Shown here: positions 7,755 to 15,738 of the stretch, piece by piece
Layout of the letters: each line of letters opens with the position of its first letter
How positions within the stretch are numbered: position 1 is the stretch's first letter
DNA from: Alphaproteobacteria bacterium
Lineage (GTDB): Bacteria > Pseudomonadota > Alphaproteobacteria > CACIAM-22H2
DNA: 50,076 bases
Direction of reading: 5' to 3'
Assembly (NCBI GenBank): GCA_016869415.1
Contig: VGEI01000001.1
Span: forward strand, 1-50,076
Program-made: the position numbers and the translations under genes
The notes under the pieces: model-generated
Seen by the model: the letters and a program-made list of their open reading frames with translations, nothing else
What the model was told of the DNA's origin: nothing
The model's database searches: none

Positions 7755-8401
7755 GCCGCCATCCCCGCGTTGCGCGCCGTGCCCAACTCCAGCGTGGTGT
7801 GCGGCCCGAGATCGAGGCCGCCATGCGTGGCGACGATGACGATGCCACCCTGCGAGCGGTGGGTGTCGATGAGGTCGGCGAGGCGCACCAGGGCGTCTGC
7901 GTCGAGGCCGAGGGTCGGCTCGTCGAGCAGCCAGAGCCGTGCGCTGGTGGCGCGCAGGCGGGCGAGGGCGGCGCGCCGCCTTTGTCCCTGTGACAGAAAC
8001 CGCCCCGGCAGATCGGCGAGGCCGGCGATGCCCAGGGCGTCCAACGCCGTCTTGAGGGCCGTAGCACCCGGCATCTCGCCGCGCAGCTGGGCATGAAAGG
8101 CGAGGCTTTCGAGCGGCGTGAGTGCCGGCTTCACCGCGTCGAGATGGCCGAGATAGTGCAGCCGGGCGCGGTGGGCGTCCGGCTCGTCGCCGACCGGCGC
8201 GCCGTTCCAGGTGAGTTTTCCGTCGGAAGCCGGCAGCAGCCCGGCGAGCAGGCGCAGCAGGCTCGACTTGCCCGCCCCGTTCGGCCCGACCAGGGCCAGC
8301 GCATCGCCGTTGGACAGAGTGAATCGGAGCTTGCTGAATACAAACCGCTCACCCCGGATGCAGGCGAGGTCGGCGGCGACGAACTGGTCGGGATCGGCCA
8401 T
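7751..8401 (-). CDS. ccmA: CcmA, heme-exporter ATP-binding protein
   Basis: A compact 216-residue ABC ATPase. Walker A GPNGAGKS is at residues 39-46, signature LSQGQRRRAALARL, Walker B LWLLDEPTLGLD and switch histidine ATHGG. The SQGQ form of the signature and short length are typical of CcmA. It energises release of heme-loaded CcmE. It is the first gene of the leftward ccmA-ccmB pair. In many alphaproteobacteria acnA lies immediately upstream; here acnA is about 23 kb away. Confidence 0.95.
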   Translation of the reverse strand: MADPDQFVAADLACIRGERFVFSKLRFTLSNGDALALVGPNGAGKSSLLRLLAGLLPASDGKLTWNGAPVGDEPDAHRARLHYLGHLDAVKPALTPLESLAFHAQLRGEMPGATALKTALDALGIAGLADLPGRFLSQGQRRRAALARLRATSARLWLLDEPTLGLDADALVRLADLIDTHRSQGGIVIVATHGGLDLGPHTTLELGTARNAGMAA

Positions 8402-8445
8402 ACGCTATTGACACGAAGCCGGGGCCTTGCGTCCACTATCATTTC

Positions 8446-8489
8446 CCCCCGCGCACGTAGCCGCCACACCAACCCTACGTGCGCGGGGG
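8446..8489. repeat. Perfect 15-bp inverted repeat upstream of the amidase gene
   Basis: Arms 8446-8460 (CCCCCGCGCACGTAG) and 8475-8489 are exact reverse complements around a 14-base loop. The repeat sits in the 109-base divergent gap between ccmA and the amidase gene, ending 21 bases before the amidase ATG. It cannot be an ordinary terminator because genes point away on both sides. It would fold in the amidase 5' leader, or act as an operator. Confidence 0.85.
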
Positions 8490-8510
8490 CCCCTGTCTTG
8501 AGGCACACGC

Positions 8511-9314
8511 ATGAAAGTCTCGCTGATCCAGATGAACTCGCAGGAGAACAAGGCGGCCAACCTCGCCCAGGCCAAGCGCCTGATCGAGGAGGCGGTGGCC
8601 GCCGACCGGCCGGACCTCGTGCTGCTGCCGGAGATGTTCACTCATTTAAGCGAGAACCGGGAGGCCAAGAAAGCCGCGGCCGAGACGCTGCCGGGTGGCG
8701 AAGCCTGGACCCTGCTGCGCGACCTGGCCAGGAAGCACCGCATCGTCGTACACGGCGGCAGCTTGCTTGAGGCCGAGGGCGACAAGCTCTACAACACGAC
8801 CTGCGTCTTCGAGCGCGACGGCACGGAGATCGCGCGCTACCGCAAGATCCACCTGTTCGACGTGGTTACACCCGACGGCAAGGAATACCGGGAGTCCGCC
8901 ACGTTCGCTCGTGGGGGCGAGGTGGTGACCTATCAGGCCGAGGGCCGGTCGATCGGCGCCTCGATCTGCTACGACGTCCGCTTTCCGGAGCTCTACCAGG
9001 CGCTGGCCAAGAAGGGCGCCGAGATCATCATGGTGCCCGCCGCGTTCACGCTGCAGACCGGCAAGGATCATTGGGAAGTGCTGCTACGCGCCCGCGCGAT
9101 CGAGACCGAGACCTATGTCCTGGCGGCAGCCCAGTGCGGCACCTATGCGAACGGCAACCGCACCACTTACGGTCATAGTTTAGTGGTCAATCCCTGGGGC
9201 CATGTCATTGCCAGGGCCTACGACAAGCCCGGCTTCGTCACCGCGCGACTCGATTTCGCCTACCAGCGCGACGTGCGGCAGATGATTCCGGTGCAGCAGC
9301 ACAAGGTGCTGTAG
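8511..9314 (+). CDS. Carbon-nitrogen hydrolase (Nit1/Nit2-type amidase)
   Basis: A 267-residue nitrilase-superfamily amidase with the full catalytic set: Glu41 (LLPEMFTHL), Lys112 (YRKIHLFDV) and Cys153 (ICYDVRFPELYQAL). The length and the KIHLFDV and CYDVRFPE motifs place it with deaminated-glutathione amidase/omega-amidase-like enzymes rather than true nitrilases. It is cytoplasmic. It stands alone between ccmA (divergent) and the PaaK-like gene (convergent, 44-base gap), with a strong inverted repeat in its leader. No operon partner indicates its substrate. Metabolite-repair hydrolysis of deaminated glutathione is the likeliest role by family. Confidence 0.9.
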   Translation: MKVSLIQMNSQENKAANLAQAKRLIEEAVAADRPDLVLLPEMFTHLSENREAKKAAAETLPGGEAWTLLRDLARKHRIVVHGGSLLEAEGDKLYNTTCVFERDGTEIARYRKIHLFDVVTPDGKEYRESATFARGGEVVTYQAEGRSIGASICYDVRFPELYQALAKKGAEIIMVPAAFTLQTGKDHWEVLLRARAIETETYVLAAAQCGTYANGNRTTYGHSLVVNPWGHVIARAYDKPGFVTARLDFAYQRDVRQMIPVQQHKVL

Positions 9315-9358
9315 GCCGCGGCTCTTGCCGTGAGGCGCCTGCACCTGCGGCGCCGGGC

Positions 9359-10618
9359 TCAATCGTACGAGCGGATATCCTCGATCACCTTGCCGTCGTT
9401 GGGCAAGGTCCCCGGCGGCAGCAATTCGACCTCGCCGCGCATCTTGGTCACGGCCTGTAGGGTGTCGGCGATCTTCGAGGCCAGCGCGTCGTCATGGCCG
9501 CCCGGCCGTTCGATCTTCAGGATCATGACGTCGTTGGCGTCGATGTTGTCGACCACCAGACGGTAGCGGCCGAGATCCTTGTGACGCTTGATCACCTCGG
9601 CGACCTGGCCGGGATGAACGAACATGCCCTTGACCTTGGTCGTCTGGTCAGCGCGTCCCATCCAGCCCTTGAGCCTTATGTTGGTGCGACCGCAAGGGCT
9701 CATGCCCAGCATTACCGCCGAGAGGTCGCCAGTGGCGAAGCGGATCAGCGGGTACTCTGGGTTGAGCGTGGTGACCACGACTTCGCCGGCATCGCCCTCG
9801 GGCACGGGGTCGCCGGTCCCCGGCCGGACGATCTCGACGATGATCCATTCGTCGGCGACTAGGCCTTCGCCGACCACCGATTCGTAGGCGATAAGGCCGA
9901 GATCGGCGGAGGCGTAGCACTGCCGCACTTTGACGCCCATCATTTTGATGTCGTTACGCAGGCTCGGCGGGAGCGCCTCGCCGGAGACCAGGGCGCGTTT
10001 CATCGGCTTGATGTCGATGCCGAGCTCGCGTGCCTTCTCCAGCAGGATCTTTAGGAAGGACGGCGTGCCGGTATAGCCCTTGGGCTTGACATCGGCGATG
10101 GTGCGCACCTGCAGCTCGGTATTGCCGGTACCGGCGGGGATCACGGCGCAGCCCAGTGCGTGGGCGCCCGATTCGAGCATCGAGCCCGCCGGCGTCAGGT
10201 GATAAGCGAAGCTGTTATGGATGATGTTGCCGCGGCGGAAGCCGGCGGCAAACAGGGCGCGGGCCAGGCGCCAATAATCCGGGCGCATCGCCTCGGGGTC
10301 GTAGATCGGGCCGGGCGAGGCGAAGATCCGCGCCAGCTGTCCGGTCTTCACCGCCGTCAGCCCGCCGAAGGGATCGCGCTCCTCGAACAGCTGCTTCTGC
10401 CGCTCGATCAGCTCCGACTTGCGCACGATCGGCAGCTTCGCCAGGGCGCTGCGGTCGCGCACGTCCTCGGGCCGGACATGTTTGAGGCTCTCGGCGAAAC
10501 CCGGCGCGTTGGCCTTGGCGTTGGCGATCTGCTCGGTCAGGGCGTCGAAATGCGCCTGCTCGCGCAGCTCCGGATCGCGGGTCTCTAGCTCGTCGAAATA
10601 CTCGAATTCATCGCTCAT
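9359..10618 (-). CDS. Phenylacetate-CoA ligase-like AMP-forming enzyme (PaaK family)
   Basis: A 419-residue PaaK-type adenylate-forming ligase. It shows the central YTGTPSFLKILLEKA stretch, the CYASADLGLIAYE region in place of the usual GxTE segment, the RFATGDLS motif, and a C-terminal AMP-binding_C_2 domain (about 320-419). PaaK enzymes activate aryl acids to CoA thioesters. It begins 2 bases after livF, so it is the last gene of the leftward Liv operon and probably activates the imported acid. The classical N-terminal P-loop (S/T)SGTTG is not evident; FASPGPIYDPE occupies that place. The substrate may therefore differ from phenylacetate. Confidence 0.85.
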   Translation of the reverse strand: MSDEFEYFDELETRDPELREQAHFDALTEQIANAKANAPGFAESLKHVRPEDVRDRSALAKLPIVRKSELIERQKQLFEERDPFGGLTAVKTGQLARIFASPGPIYDPEAMRPDYWRLARALFAAGFRRGNIIHNSFAYHLTPAGSMLESGAHALGCAVIPAGTGNTELQVRTIADVKPKGYTGTPSFLKILLEKARELGIDIKPMKRALVSGEALPPSLRNDIKMMGVKVRQCYASADLGLIAYESVVGEGLVADEWIIVEIVRPGTGDPVPEGDAGEVVVTTLNPEYPLIRFATGDLSAVMLGMSPCGRTNIRLKGWMGRADQTTKVKGMFVHPGQVAEVIKRHKDLGRYRLVVDNIDANDVMILKIERPGGHDDALASKIADTLQAVTKMRGEVELLPPGTLPNDGKVIEDIRSYD

Positions 10619-10620
10619 GG

Positions 10621-11457
10621 TCAGGCCAGCCAGCGTTTGCGCCGCTTGTAGTGCTTGACCTCGCGGTAGCTCTTGCGGCCGGAGGCCGAGAGGCCGAGGT
10701 AGAACTCCTTCACGTCCTCGTTCTGGCGCAGATCCTCGGCCTTGCCGTCCATCACCACGCGACCGTTCTCCAGGATGTAGCCGTAATGGGAGTAGCGCAG
10801 GGCCATGTTGGTGTTCTGCTCAGCCAGCAGGATGGAGACGCCCTCCTTGCGGTTGAGCTGTACCACGATCTCGAAGATCTCCTCGACGAGCTGCGGGGCG
10901 AGGCCCATCGACGGCTCGTCGAGCAGCATCATCTTCGGCCGGCTCATCAGGGCGCGGGCGATAGCGGTCATCTGCTGCTCGCCGCCGGAGGTGTAGCCGG
11001 CTTGCGCTTTGCGGCGCTCCCTGAGCCGCGGGAAATAGGTGTAGCAGCGCTCGAGGTCGGCGAGGATGGCGGCGCGGCCGTCCCGGCGAGAGAAGGCGCC
11101 GGTCAGCAGGTTCTCCTCGACCGTCAGGTGGCCGAAGCAGTGGCGCCCCTCCATCACCTGGATGATGCCGCGCCTGACTAGGTCGGAGGCGGTGAGGCGG
11201 TCGATACGCTCGCCCATCGCTTCGATCGAGCCTTTGGTCACATCGCCACGCTCGGCCTTGAGCAGGTTTGAGACGGCCTTGAGGGTCGTCGTCTTGCCGG
11301 CTCCGTTGGCGCCGAGCAGAGCGACGATACCGCCTGCCGGTACTTCGAGGCTCACGCCCTTCAGCACCAGGATGACGTGGTCGTAGATGACTTCGATGTT
11401 GTTGACCCGCAGCAGGGGGGCGGCGGCCTGGGTCTGGGCGGACGGGACGGCGGTCAT
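10621..11457 (-). CDS. livF: Branched-chain/aromatic-acid ABC importer ATPase LivF
   Basis: A 278-residue LivF-type ATPase: Walker A GANGAGKT, signature SGGEQQMTAIARAL, Walker B MMLLDEPSMGL. The ending SYREVKHYKRRKRWLA is a basic tail. LivF and LivG form the heterodimeric motor of HAAT-family importers. It is separated from the upstream binding-protein gene by a strong leftward terminator, so it is likely transcribed at a lower level by read-through or has its own promoter. It is followed at 2 bases by the PaaK-like gene. It is the only livF in the window although there are two livG-H-M sets, so it may serve both. Confidence 0.93.
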   Translation of the reverse strand: MTAVPSAQTQAAAPLLRVNNIEVIYDHVILVLKGVSLEVPAGGIVALLGANGAGKTTTLKAVSNLLKAERGDVTKGSIEAMGERIDRLTASDLVRRGIIQVMEGRHCFGHLTVEENLLTGAFSRRDGRAAILADLERCYTYFPRLRERRKAQAGYTSGGEQQMTAIARALMSRPKMMLLDEPSMGLAPQLVEEIFEIVVQLNRKEGVSILLAEQNTNMALRYSHYGYILENGRVVMDGKAEDLRQNEDVKEFYLGLSASGRKSYREVKHYKRRKRWLA

Positions 11458-11470
11458 GGGCGTATCCGGG

Positions 11471-11506
11471 AAAGAAAAAAGGGGCGGGCGTCGGCGCCCG
11501 CCCCTT
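11471..11506 (-). terminator. Rho-independent terminator/attenuator between the binding protein and livF
   Basis: On the minus strand a 12-bp stem (core GGGGCGGGCG / CGCCCGCCCC, 11481-11504, plus two A-T pairs) with a 4-base loop runs directly into TTTTTTCTTT. This is a textbook intrinsic terminator, yet it sits inside an operon, 26 bases after the binding-protein stop and 13 bases before the livF start. It likely causes partial termination. Confidence 0.9.
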
Positions 11507-11532
11507 GTCAGGCGTTCAGGCTGGTGTCCCGC

Positions 11533-12855
11533 TCAGGAGACGCAACCTGCCTTGATGTTCTTCTCCTTGGCGTACTTCTCGGCCGACTCCTTGATCATCG
11601 GCCGCAGCAGATCCTGGTTGGCCCGGTACACGTCGGAGACGAAGTTCCACTTCTTGCCGTCCCATTGCTGGACGCGGGCGCTATGCACGCCGGCGTGGTC
11701 CTGGCACGAAACTCTGATCGGCTGCGCCAGTCCTTCATAGCCCAGTTGCTTGATACGCTCGGCGGTGAGGTTGAGATTCTCGAAGCCCCAACGCACCTGC
11801 TCGCCGGTCATCGGTTTGTTGCCGAAACGGCCCATCGCCGTGCGGATGGCCTCGGAGACGAACAGCGCGTCCATCAGTCCGCGGTTGTAGAGGACTTCGC
11901 CGATCTCCTCCTTCTTACCCGCACCCTGACCCTTGTCGTAGACGTGGGTCACCATGTCCTTGTGCACCGGTGCCACCGAGCCCGCGACGTGGAGTGCCAG
12001 GGAGTAGTAGCCCTTGGCGCCGTCGCCGGCCGGCAGGACGTCGGGCTCGGCGCCTGACCACCACACGCCGAACATCTTTTCGCGCGGATAGTTGACCGCG
12101 ACCGCTTCCTTGATCGAGGTTGAGTTCATCACGCCCCAGCCCCAGAGGAACACCCAGTCGGGGCGGTTCTGGCGGATCTGCAGCCAGGTCGATTTCTGCT
12201 CGACGCCCGGGTGCGTAACCGGCATGGCGTCGAAACGGAAGCCCAGGCGCTTGGAGGCTTCCTCGAGGACCGGGATCGGCTCCTTGCCGTAGGGCGAGTC
12301 ATGATAGACGAGCGCCAGACGCTTGCCCTTGAGCTTGTCGGCGCCGCCGGCCTGGCGGGCGATGTGCTGCATCAGGATGTTGGCGGCGTCCCAGTAGCTG
12401 CCGGTGAGCGGGAAGTTCCACTGGAAGACGCTGCCGTCGACCGAGTCGGCGCGGCCATAGCCCATGGTGAGCAGCGGGATCTTGTCGCCTGGCGCCTTTT
12501 CGGTGAGTGCGAAGGTGATGCCGGTGGAAAGCGGCGAGAAGGCTGCCGCACCGGTCGGGCCCTTGCCCTTCAGGCGCTCGTAGCACTCGACGCCACGATC
12601 GGTGGCGTAGCCGGTCTCGCATTCCTCATAGACGATCTTGACGCCGTTGATGCCGCCGTCGCGCGCGTTGAGCAGCGCGAAATAGTCCTTGCGGCCGTTG
12701 GCGAAGGGGATGCCGTTGGGCGCATAGGCGCCGGTGCGATAGACGAGCGCCGGAACGAATTGTTCGTTCTGGGCCTGTGCCGGGGCCGAGAAGGCCAGCG
12801 GGGCCATAACCGAAGCGGCCCCCGCCAGTCCCAAGGCCAGTCGTGTCAGTTGCAT
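11533..12855 (-). CDS. Liv-type periplasmic substrate-binding protein (cluster 1)
   Basis: A 440-residue type I periplasmic binding protein of the HAAT/Leu-Ile-Val family. It has a Sec signal peptide (about residues 1-28, ending SAPAQAQ) and a strong GGGAGG ribosome-binding site 5 bases before the ATG. The long form and conserved pieces such as ECETGYATDRGVECYERLK set it with subfamilies found beside acyl-CoA ligases rather than amino-acid LivK. It follows livM after 119 bases and precedes a terminator. The ligand is probably a carboxylic (aromatic or fatty) acid, inferred from the two CoA ligases that bracket the operon. Confidence 0.9.
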   Translation of the reverse strand: MQLTRLALGLAGAASVMAPLAFSAPAQAQNEQFVPALVYRTGAYAPNGIPFANGRKDYFALLNARDGGINGVKIVYEECETGYATDRGVECYERLKGKGPTGAAAFSPLSTGITFALTEKAPGDKIPLLTMGYGRADSVDGSVFQWNFPLTGSYWDAANILMQHIARQAGGADKLKGKRLALVYHDSPYGKEPIPVLEEASKRLGFRFDAMPVTHPGVEQKSTWLQIRQNRPDWVFLWGWGVMNSTSIKEAVAVNYPREKMFGVWWSGAEPDVLPAGDGAKGYYSLALHVAGSVAPVHKDMVTHVYDKGQGAGKKEEIGEVLYNRGLMDALFVSEAIRTAMGRFGNKPMTGEQVRWGFENLNLTAERIKQLGYEGLAQPIRVSCQDHAGVHSARVQQWDGKKWNFVSDVYRANQDLLRPMIKESAEKYAKEKNIKAGCVS

Positions 12856-12974
12856 CGATACCTCCCTAATGTTTTTTGCCGGTCAGCCGGTTAACGGTGA
12901 GCGGCGCTGCCCGAAACCTACCAACAAACGGGGGGGCAGGCAAACACCCCGCTTCCTCTTCAACTCCTTGTTCC

Positions 12975-14033
12975 TTAATGCGGAAACGGCCAGAGCCGGA
13001 GCTTTTCCTTGCCAATCTGCCAGAGCCGCGCGAAGCCGTGCGGCTCGGCGATAAGGAAGAAGATGATCAGCGAGCCGAAGATCATCGCCTCGAGATGGGC
13101 GGCGAGCGCCGTCGAGATCGGCATGCCGAAGGCGGCCGGCACCTGATTGATCAGGATGGGCACGGTGAAGATAAAGGCGGCACCCAGGAACGAGCCGAGC
13201 AGCGAGCCGAGCCCGCCGATGATCACCATGAACAGAACCTGGAAGGAGCGGTTGACGTCGAAAGTCAGCGGCTCCCAGGCGCCGAGATGGACGAAGGCCC
13301 AGAGCGCGCCGGCCACGCCGCAATAGAACGAGCTGACAGCGAAGGCCAGCAGCTTGGTATGCAGCAAACGGATGCCGATGATCTCGGCGGCAATGTCCAT
13401 GTCACGCACCGCCATCCAGGCGCGCCCCACCCGGCTGCGCACTAGGTTCTTGGCGAGCAGCGCCATCAGGCAGACGATGCTCAGCACGAGTATGTAGCGG
13501 TTTGCCGGGCTGTTGAACGATACGCCGAAGATGACCAGGTCGGGCGCGTTGGCGTTAGTCTGATAATTGGTGAACCACTTGATGCGGATGAACACCCAGT
13601 CGAGGAAGAACTGCGCCGCCAGGGTGGCGACCGCCAGGTAGAAGCCCTTGATGCGCAGGCTGGGCAGGCCGAAGAGCACCCCGACGAGGGCCGCGAAGCC
13701 GCCCGCCATGAAGATGGCTAGCAGGATATTGATATCGGGGACGCGGAGGACGAGGTTGTAGGCCGCATAGGCGCCCACCGCCATGAAGCCGCCGGTGCCC
13801 AGCGAGACCTGGCCGCAATAGCCGGTCAATAGGTTGAGACCGATCGCTGCCAGGGCAAGTATCAGGAAGGGGATCAGCAGGCCGGTGTAGGTGTACTGCG
13901 TCGCCACCATCGGCACGCCGACGAAAGCGACGACGAGAATCAGGATGATGCCGATCCGGTCCTGCAGGATCGGGAACATCGCCTGGTCGGCGGAGTAGCT
14001 CGTCTTGAACTGGCCGGTCTCGCGGTAGAGCAT
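12975..14033 (-). CDS. livM: Liv-type permease LivM (cluster 1)
   Basis: A 352-residue HAAT permease with a longer N-terminal region (MLYRETGQFKTSY) before about nine hydrophobic helices. It has the family segment LNLLTGYCGQVSLGTGGFMA and the coupling region GRAWMAVRDMDIAAEIIGI. It forms the translocation channel with LivH, which starts upstream with a 6-base gap. The MLYRETGQFKTSY start is typical of LivM proteins in acyl-CoA-ligase-linked operons. It is not adjacent to its ATPase livF; the binding-protein gene and terminator lie between. Confidence 0.93.
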   Translation of the reverse strand: MLYRETGQFKTSYSADQAMFPILQDRIGIILILVVAFVGVPMVATQYTYTGLLIPFLILALAAIGLNLLTGYCGQVSLGTGGFMAVGAYAAYNLVLRVPDINILLAIFMAGGFAALVGVLFGLPSLRIKGFYLAVATLAAQFFLDWVFIRIKWFTNYQTNANAPDLVIFGVSFNSPANRYILVLSIVCLMALLAKNLVRSRVGRAWMAVRDMDIAAEIIGIRLLHTKLLAFAVSSFYCGVAGALWAFVHLGAWEPLTFDVNRSFQVLFMVIIGGLGSLLGSFLGAAFIFTVPILINQVPAAFGMPISTALAAHLEAMIFGSLIIFFLIAEPHGFARLWQIGKEKLRLWPFPH

Positions 14034-14039
14034 GATCGG

Positions 14040-14936
14040 TTACACGCGTTCGATGATGCGATCGCCGAACAGGCCCTGCGGCCGGAACAGCAGGAAGATC
14101 AGGGCCAGCATATAGGCGAACCAGTTCTCGATGCCGCCGCCGAAGACCGGGCCGAGGTAAACCTCGGAGATCTTCTCGCCCATGCCGATAATCAGCCCGC
14201 CGATGATGGCGCCAGGCACCGAGGTGAAGCCGCCGAGGATCAGCACCGGCAGGGCTTTGAGGGCGACCAGGGCGATGGAGAACTGCACGCCCAGCTTGGC
14301 ACCCCAGACCATGCCGGCCACGAGAGCGACAATTCCCGCGGCGGACCAGACGACCAGCCAGATGTAGTTGAGCGGCACGCCGATCGACTGGGCGGCCTGG
14401 TGATCGTCGGCCACAGCGCGCAGCGCCAGGCCGATGCGGGTCTTCTGGAAGAACAGCGCCAGGGCGACGACCAGGGCGCCCGCCACGGCGGCGGCGAAAA
14501 GGTCGAGCTTGTCGACCAGCAGCCCGCCGTCGAAGAGCCATTCCATAATAAAGGCCGGGTCTTTCGGGATGCCGAGGTTGAGCGTGTAAATGTCGCTACC
14601 CCAGATCGTCTGGCCGAAGCCTTCGAGAAAGAAGGCGATGCCCAGCGTTGCCATGAATAGGATGATGCCCTCTTGGTTGACCAGTGGCCGCAGCACGATG
14701 CGCTCGATGATGAAAGCGAGCACGATCATCACCGCGCAGGTGATGGGGAAGGCAAGCCAGAACGGCACCCACTCCGTCAGCCGGACGAGTGTCAGGGCCG
14801 CGAACAGCACCATCGCTCCCTGGGCGAAGTTGAACACGCCGGAGGCCTTGAAGATCAGCACGAAGCCAAGCGCCACGAGTGAATAGAGAACCCCCGCCAG
14901 CAACCCGCCCAGAACCACTTCGAAGAAGAAAGCCAC
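14040..14936 (-). CDS. livH: Liv-type permease LivH (cluster 1)
   Basis: A 298-residue HAAT permease with about eight transmembrane helices. It has the conserved GVLYSLVALGFVLIFKASGV N-terminal segment and the coupling stretch RIGLALRAVADDHQAAQSIG. It pairs with LivM. It begins 10 bases after livG and ends 6 bases before livM, so it lies within one leftward operon. The order livG-livH-livM with fadD-like first is a recurrent arrangement for acid-uptake operons, known from general genome knowledge. Confidence 0.93.
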   Translation of the reverse strand: MAFFFEVVLGGLLAGVLYSLVALGFVLIFKASGVFNFAQGAMVLFAALTLVRLTEWVPFWLAFPITCAVMIVLAFIIERIVLRPLVNQEGIILFMATLGIAFFLEGFGQTIWGSDIYTLNLGIPKDPAFIMEWLFDGGLLVDKLDLFAAAVAGALVVALALFFQKTRIGLALRAVADDHQAAQSIGVPLNYIWLVVWSAAGIVALVAGMVWGAKLGVQFSIALVALKALPVLILGGFTSVPGAIIGGLIIGMGEKISEVYLGPVFGGGIENWFAYMLALIFLLFRPQGLFGDRIIERV

Positions 14937-14946
14937 GCGCGTCCCT

Positions 14947-15738
14947 TTAATGCTGGACGCCGAGATAGGCGTCGATCACGCGCTGGTCGGCGCGCACCTC
15001 GTCAGGCGTGCCGTCAGCGATCTTCTGACCATATTCCAGAACGACGACGCGGTCGGAGAGATCCATGACCACGCCCATGTCATGCTCGATGAGGGCGATG
15101 GTCGTACCGAACTGGTCGTTGACGTCGAGGATGAAGCGGCACATGTCCTCTTTCTCCTCGACGTTCATGCCGGCCATCGGCTCGTCGAGCAGCAGGAGAT
15201 CGGGTTCCGCGGCAAGCGCCCGGCCGAGCTCGACGCGCTTCTGCAGGCCGTAGGGCAGCTTGCCCACCGGCATCTTGCGGACCGCCTGGATCTCGAGGAA
15301 GTCGATGATCCTCTCCACCGCCTCGCGGTGCTCGAGCTCCTCGCGCTCGGCCGGGCCCCAGTAGAGTGCCTGCCAAAAGAAGCCGCGTTTCATCTTGAGT
15401 AGCCGCCCGCTCATGATGTTGTCGAGTGTCGACATGCCCTTGAACAGGGCGATGTTCTGGAAGGTGCGGGCGATACCCTGCGCGGCGGCCTCGTGCGGGC
15501 GCATCTGCTCGCGCACACTGCCCTTGTAGGTGATCCGGCCCTGCTGCGGGTGATAGAAGCCGTTGATGCAGTTGAGCATCGACGACTTGCCGGCGCCGTT
15601 CGGCCCGATAATGGCGCGGATCTCGCCTTTGCGGACATCGAACGAGACGTTCGACAGCGCGCGCACGCCGCCGAACGAGAGGCTGATGTTCTCGATCTTC
15701 AGCAGCGTGTCGCCGATGACGCGGCCCGTGGAGCTCAT
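14947..15738 (-). CDS. livG: Liv-type ATPase LivG (cluster 1)
   Basis: A 263-residue LivG ATPase: Walker A GPNGAGKS, Q-loop RTFQNIALF, a signature region LPYGLQKRVELGRAL in which YGLQ replaces the usual SGGQ (common in this LivG subgroup), Walker B LLLLDEPMAGM and IEHDM switch histidine. The GFFWQALYWGPAEREEL insertion is typical of the acyl-CoA-ligase-linked forms. Its start overlaps the end of the CoA-synthetase gene in an ATGA (15735-15738), so the two are translationally coupled. Confidence 0.94.
   Translation of the reverse strand: MSSTGRVIGDTLLKIENISLSFGGVRALSNVSFDVRKGEIRAIIGPNGAGKSSMLNCINGFYHPQQGRITYKGSVREQMRPHEAAAQGIARTFQNIALFKGMSTLDNIMSGRLLKMKRGFFWQALYWGPAEREELEHREAVERIIDFLEIQAVRKMPVGKLPYGLQKRVELGRALAAEPDLLLLDEPMAGMNVEEKEDMCRFILDVNDQFGTTIALIEHDMGVVMDLSDRVVVLEYGQKIADGTPDEVRADQRVIDAYLGVQH

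Noticed and set aside
8408..8442. TTGACA and TATCAT as a promoter for the amidase gene
   Set aside because: The spacing is 23 bases, too long for a sigma-70 promoter, so it is not called.
9332..9358. GGCGCC-N9-GGCGCC as a terminator between the amidase and PaaK-like genes
   Set aside because: Only 6 bp, self-complementary hexamers common in GC-rich DNA, and no T run.
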